64,000 bases of DNA from Galbula dea (lineage: Eukaryota > Chordata > Aves > Piciformes > Galbulidae): the NCBI GenBank assembly GCA_013399015.1, contig VWZX01000869.1:62001-126000 (forward strand), written 5' to 3'. This document shows positions 60,401 to 64,000 of this stretch, in pieces. The notes below the pieces were generated by a model that searched no databases, had not been told where the DNA came from, and worked only from the letters and a program-made list of their open reading frames with translations. Position numbers and translations under genes: made by a program. Each line of letters opens with the position of its first letter. Position 1 is the first letter of the stretch.

Positions 60401-63400
60401 AAAGTGGCTTTTTAGGAATGAATGGTGTTATCAAGACCTTACACATAATCCCAGCATTGCTAATGGGGGACAACATGCAAGTCCTTCACTGTTGCTTCCT
60501 TCTACTCCATCCCCAATTGGTCCAAATTAACTAACATACACTGTCATGCACACCAGGCTGAAAAGCTTATGCAGTACTAAACCCTAACATTTTTCTGGGA
60601 ATTTATATAAAGCTGGAAACTGTTAAGAAACTACTGCAACAAGAAACTACAACAAAGCAGAGAACAGGGGAGAGATGGGTGACAGAAAAGAAAGTGGCAA
60701 GTATGCTGTCTTTGGTCATCAGAGGACTCCCTGGCAGCACAGCCCTAGGAAGTGGCTGGTAATCTGTTCTTGCCACCTCAGCCGGATTTGCATCCTCTTT
60801 TCCTATTGACTCTGGTGCTGGAAAGCACAAATTATTTTTATTTTATTTTTCTTCTTACTCACTATTTAGGACTGAAACCTAGTTCTCCCGGGCTGTGGCA
60901 TATTTGTTTTGTGTTTGCTTCATAGGCAGAGGTTTGGCACCTATGAGTCCTGTTGGATATATGGAACAGTTGCCCAGTAAATAGAGTGCGGCTCTGTCTA
61001 GAGATCCCTGGCATGTGCTTTTGCCTTGTCTCATCACCCAGTACTTGGTGTAGCTGCAGCAACTGCATAGTCAATAACTGTACCCATGGACCCTCCTATC
61101 CAAATGCATGATACTAGACTTTGACATTTATTATTTCTATAGTGACTTGGTAAATGTGTAGAGTTCCATCAACTCACTTTCCTCCCCTCTACACTCTGGA
61201 AAACAGGGTTCCCAGGGAGAATGTATCCTGAAGAAATAAAAATGAGGTTTACTGTTTTCAGTGTACTGATGACTGTACACAAAAATTGTCACAGAAGGAA
61301 TGTCCTAGGTAGCCATCTTACTAACATTACCTTAGCAGTTAGCAATGTCCACTCTGGTAAGCTACAACTTCACTGGGCCCCTCAAGCACTTACCTCCTAG
61401 TCAACCCTCTCATCAAAAGTTCCTGATCTCAGTTATACCAAAGGTATCCAAAGAAATGCCAGGCTTGAACTGGCCTCCATCACATCTGGTGTATGCTTCA
61501 TGCAGTGTGTGTCCAGAGGTCATAACAAGAGAGGCTGTTTCCACTCCTGAACTGATTCTGGGTGAAGAGAAAGTCAGGAAGTTGTTTTGGTGAATAGTAC
61601 TGAAGCCACAGGCGAACAGAGTGACTCTGCAAGGACTCCCTGCAGCCTCGTCTCCCTCCTCACTGCAGGTTGCTACATACATTTTGCCCTCTCAGAGGTA
61701 GGCAGGTACCTGCATATTGGCTTGGGCTTGTTCTCTGTAGCTACTTACCACCAAGCAGCTCATCCACTTCAGGGAGAAAATATAGTGGTGTACTAATGGA
61801 GTATTTCCTACACAACATACTTTATATCACTCAGTCAGTCTGTCTTAAAATTTTGAAATGGATCCTTTTTTGTAATCCATTTTCAAAAGTAACCTTCATT
61901 GTATTTTGTAAGCAAAGTGAAGTGTTTGATAATATCTGATATGAATGAAAAATTTGATAAGAATGAAAAGTTATTATCTTTCTCCTTTTCAAAGATATTT
62001 TCAGATAATGTAACCAGTCTAAATGTGTGTAAGGAAACACCTGGCAACCTATAAAAGAAAGAAACCAGACTCAGTTATCTTCCATTAGTGAAACTCAGCA
62101 AGTTATACAATTCTAAGTGTTTTATAAAACATTGTCTTTGTTAGCTTGCTTTTAACTGTAAGCAAAATCTCTCTTGATTTAGCATCTTGTATAGTAAAAA
62201 CCCATAATCAAATAGCATGTCAGGTAATGCTGACTTTGGTGGACTTTAGTATCTAATGTCCATATCTAAAATTTCAGAGGAGACAGATCCTTAAAATCAG
62301 TGTCTGTTGCAAGATAATTTGTTCTCACGACATCTCTGTTATTATCAGCCAATATCACATTAAAATGGCCAAGATAATTACCAAGAGTCAACAACTTAGC
62401 TGTCACCAAGGTACCCTTAGTGTACCTGAGTGGAGATAGAAGAGAGATATCTCTTCTCTTTGCATTTTCACGCTGCTCAGGCGCCTTTTATTTGTCCCTG
62501 CAATATTTAAAGCATCCTCCAAGCATTCACATTCTCTTCAGTTGGGTCAGGAATAAAGACAAAATGGCTTGAAACTTTTCAGGGGCAAAATACCTTCTGC
62601 CCTCTGGTTGAACATCTTAAGAATGCCCTGCACCACATATTACACTACACACTACACCATCTACAGTCTCATGACTATTGTAAATAGTCGTCAGTGTACA
62701 CCTGAGTCAGTCAAAAACCTATAAAATTGTATCTATGCCTAGGAGGGCCCATCCAACTAGCTCATCTGTAGAGGGTGGATTGGAGGATGAGGCTGGTGGC
62801 TTTCCTTCAGCTGGTGAAGTGCGGTCTGTATCTGGGGCCCTTATTCCCAGGACAGGGACAAAACTGACAGACCTATATGACCAGTTCAGAAGACCTGGTT
62901 GTCCATTTCTCTCTTAGAGCCAGAGGATCAGTCTGGATTGAGAGTGTGAGTGCAATTACATATGTGGTTCATAAATGTTTCCTGCCATTTTCTTAATCAG
63001 CCTTATCCTCAAAATGTGGAAAATATGCAGGTTAGGACTTACAGCTGAGTCTGAGAGGTAGGATCTTCTTTGGCTTCATTGCACTTCAGTTGTTAGAACA
63101 GAACTCCAGGTCTGCCTAGTAGGTAACATGGAAATCAATTGAAGTTCATGAAGTGTTTGACCTGAATCATTCCTCTTTCACATGACAAATGTACAACCTG
63201 GGGCCATCATCTCACCTTTGGCAATCTTTCACCCTGAGTTCTGAATCAGCTGGATCCATATAGGTCAAACATTGCCAATATGTGAAAGATGTCATCAAAA
63301 ACCCCTTGGTTTGGGAGACTCTGGGCACTGGCAGAAAAGTCCAAATCATTAACCTAGTCTGTCAGAACCCATAGTAGGGTTCCAAGGTCTCCTGATGTTT

Positions 63401-63743
63401 ACTGCAGGTTGAGCTCTCCTTCTCAGATCTGCAGCTTCTTTCCATGCAGAAGCTGCAGTGGTTGCTGTCATAAAGTGTCTGTGCACATAGCACCTCAGAA
63501 GAATTATGGGTGATAAGGAAGTTTATCATCATATTTCCATGCAAATACAATCTGTTAACTATAAAGCTGAATTATTTAAGATGAAAGATCCAGGCATAAC
63601 AAAAGCTCTCTTATTTATTTATTTTTTTAAAAATCCACAAAGCTTGTCTGGAGGATTGGTGGCTGGACTGGCAATTAGCACAGCTAACAGAAGTGAGTGG
63701 GAGTGATTTTTGTTCCATGATGCAGATGTATATGAGTTTCGTA
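57427..63743. other. Unique DNA, no gene seen
   Basis: The minus-strand frame at 57532-57939 (135 codons) and the one at 60015-60329 (104 codons) show no known domain. A GC-richer stretch at 58190-58480 holds overlapping frames on both strands without family resemblance. No repeat family was recognised. Confidence 0.45.
63611..63633. repeat. (TTTA)n / T-A run
   Basis: Three TTAT units passing into a T-run and an A-run. Short. Confidence 0.6.
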
Positions 63744-64000
63744 GATCACAGAATCACAGAATGTTAGGAGTTGGAAGGGACCTCAAAAGATCATTTAGTC
63801 CAACCCCCTGACTCAGCAGGATTCCCTAGACCAGGTCACACAGAAGCACGTCCAGACAGGTTCTGAATATCTCCAGAGAAAGAGACTCCCCACCCTCTCT
63901 GGGCAGTCTGTGCCAATGCTCTGGCACCTGAACTGGGAATTTTTTTTTTATTGTACTCACACAGAANAACCACACCCCTTCTAATACACTCCACAATCCC
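63744..64000 (-). mobile_element. CR1 LINE 3' part running off the window end
   Basis: On the minus strand it starts with the ATTCTGTG tail, followed by the inverse of the GTTGGACTAAATGATC block, the CCTGGTCTAGGGAATCC block and the CCCAGAGAGGGTGGGGAGTC block. It parallels 39971-40286 block by block, including a T/A homopolymer where ORF2 normally has CTTTACTG. A single N lies at 63967. The homology beyond about 63965 is unclear, so the 5' boundary is not resolved. Confidence 0.9.
63967..63967. other. Single ambiguous base
   Basis: One N within or next to the CR1 copy at the window end. Confidence 0.95.

Noticed and set aside
1..64000. CRISPR arrays, bacterial operons, tRNA or rRNA genes
   Set aside because: No regularly spaced repeats, no tRNA T-arm type motifs in a cloverleaf context and no rRNA signature were seen. 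The CR1 elements show that this is vertebrate DNA.

Overview
The window reads as nuclear DNA of a bird, or at least an archosaur. The basis is the set of CR1 LINE 3' ends, all closing in the ATTCTATG / ATTCTGTG tail typical of avian CR1, plus an avian ERVL-like solo LTR. Interspersed repeats are sparse, and the background is AT-rich and poor in CpG. The species cannot be named from the sequence alone. I recognise no protein-coding exon, tRNA, rRNA or other RNA gene. The window is best described as a gene desert or the inside of a very long intron.

Layout. At 637-1240 lies a solo LTR with matching inverted ends and a perfect 5-bp target duplication (TAATT). CR1 copies are at 2571-2774 (+), 7325-7506 (+, old), 15648-16173 (+, broken by a 40-N assembly gap), 26380-26482 (-, old), 37588-37646 (+), 39739-39765 (-, tiny), 39971-40286 (+), 44942-45010 (+), 48725-49103 (-) and 63744-64000 (-, runs off the end). 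They fall into at least three 3'-end subfamilies. The copies at 2571, 15648 and 48725 are about 96-97% identical by eye, so that subfamily was active fairly recently. A possible ancient MIR-like SINE lies at about 12965-13100. The rest is single-copy-looking DNA with small AT-rich microsatellites and purine or pyrimidine tracts.

The open reading frames are short and match no family I know, except the CR1 ORF2 C-terminus at 15737-16083 and its frameshifted relative at 48899-49114. The longest unrecognised ones are 223 aa on the minus strand at 6238-6909 and 147 aa on the plus strand at 37159-37602. I treat both as chance or decayed sequence.

No new biological system was found. The points most worth a second look are: a 63-bp near-identical direct duplication 3.7 kb apart (31601-31663 and 35278-35340) that is not a repeat I recognise; the CR1 copy whose 40-N gap looks far too small for the sequence that should be there; the young CR1 subfamily; the LTR insertion; and a few TATA/Inr-like or CpG-rich patches that could be promoters of unannotated non-coding transcripts.
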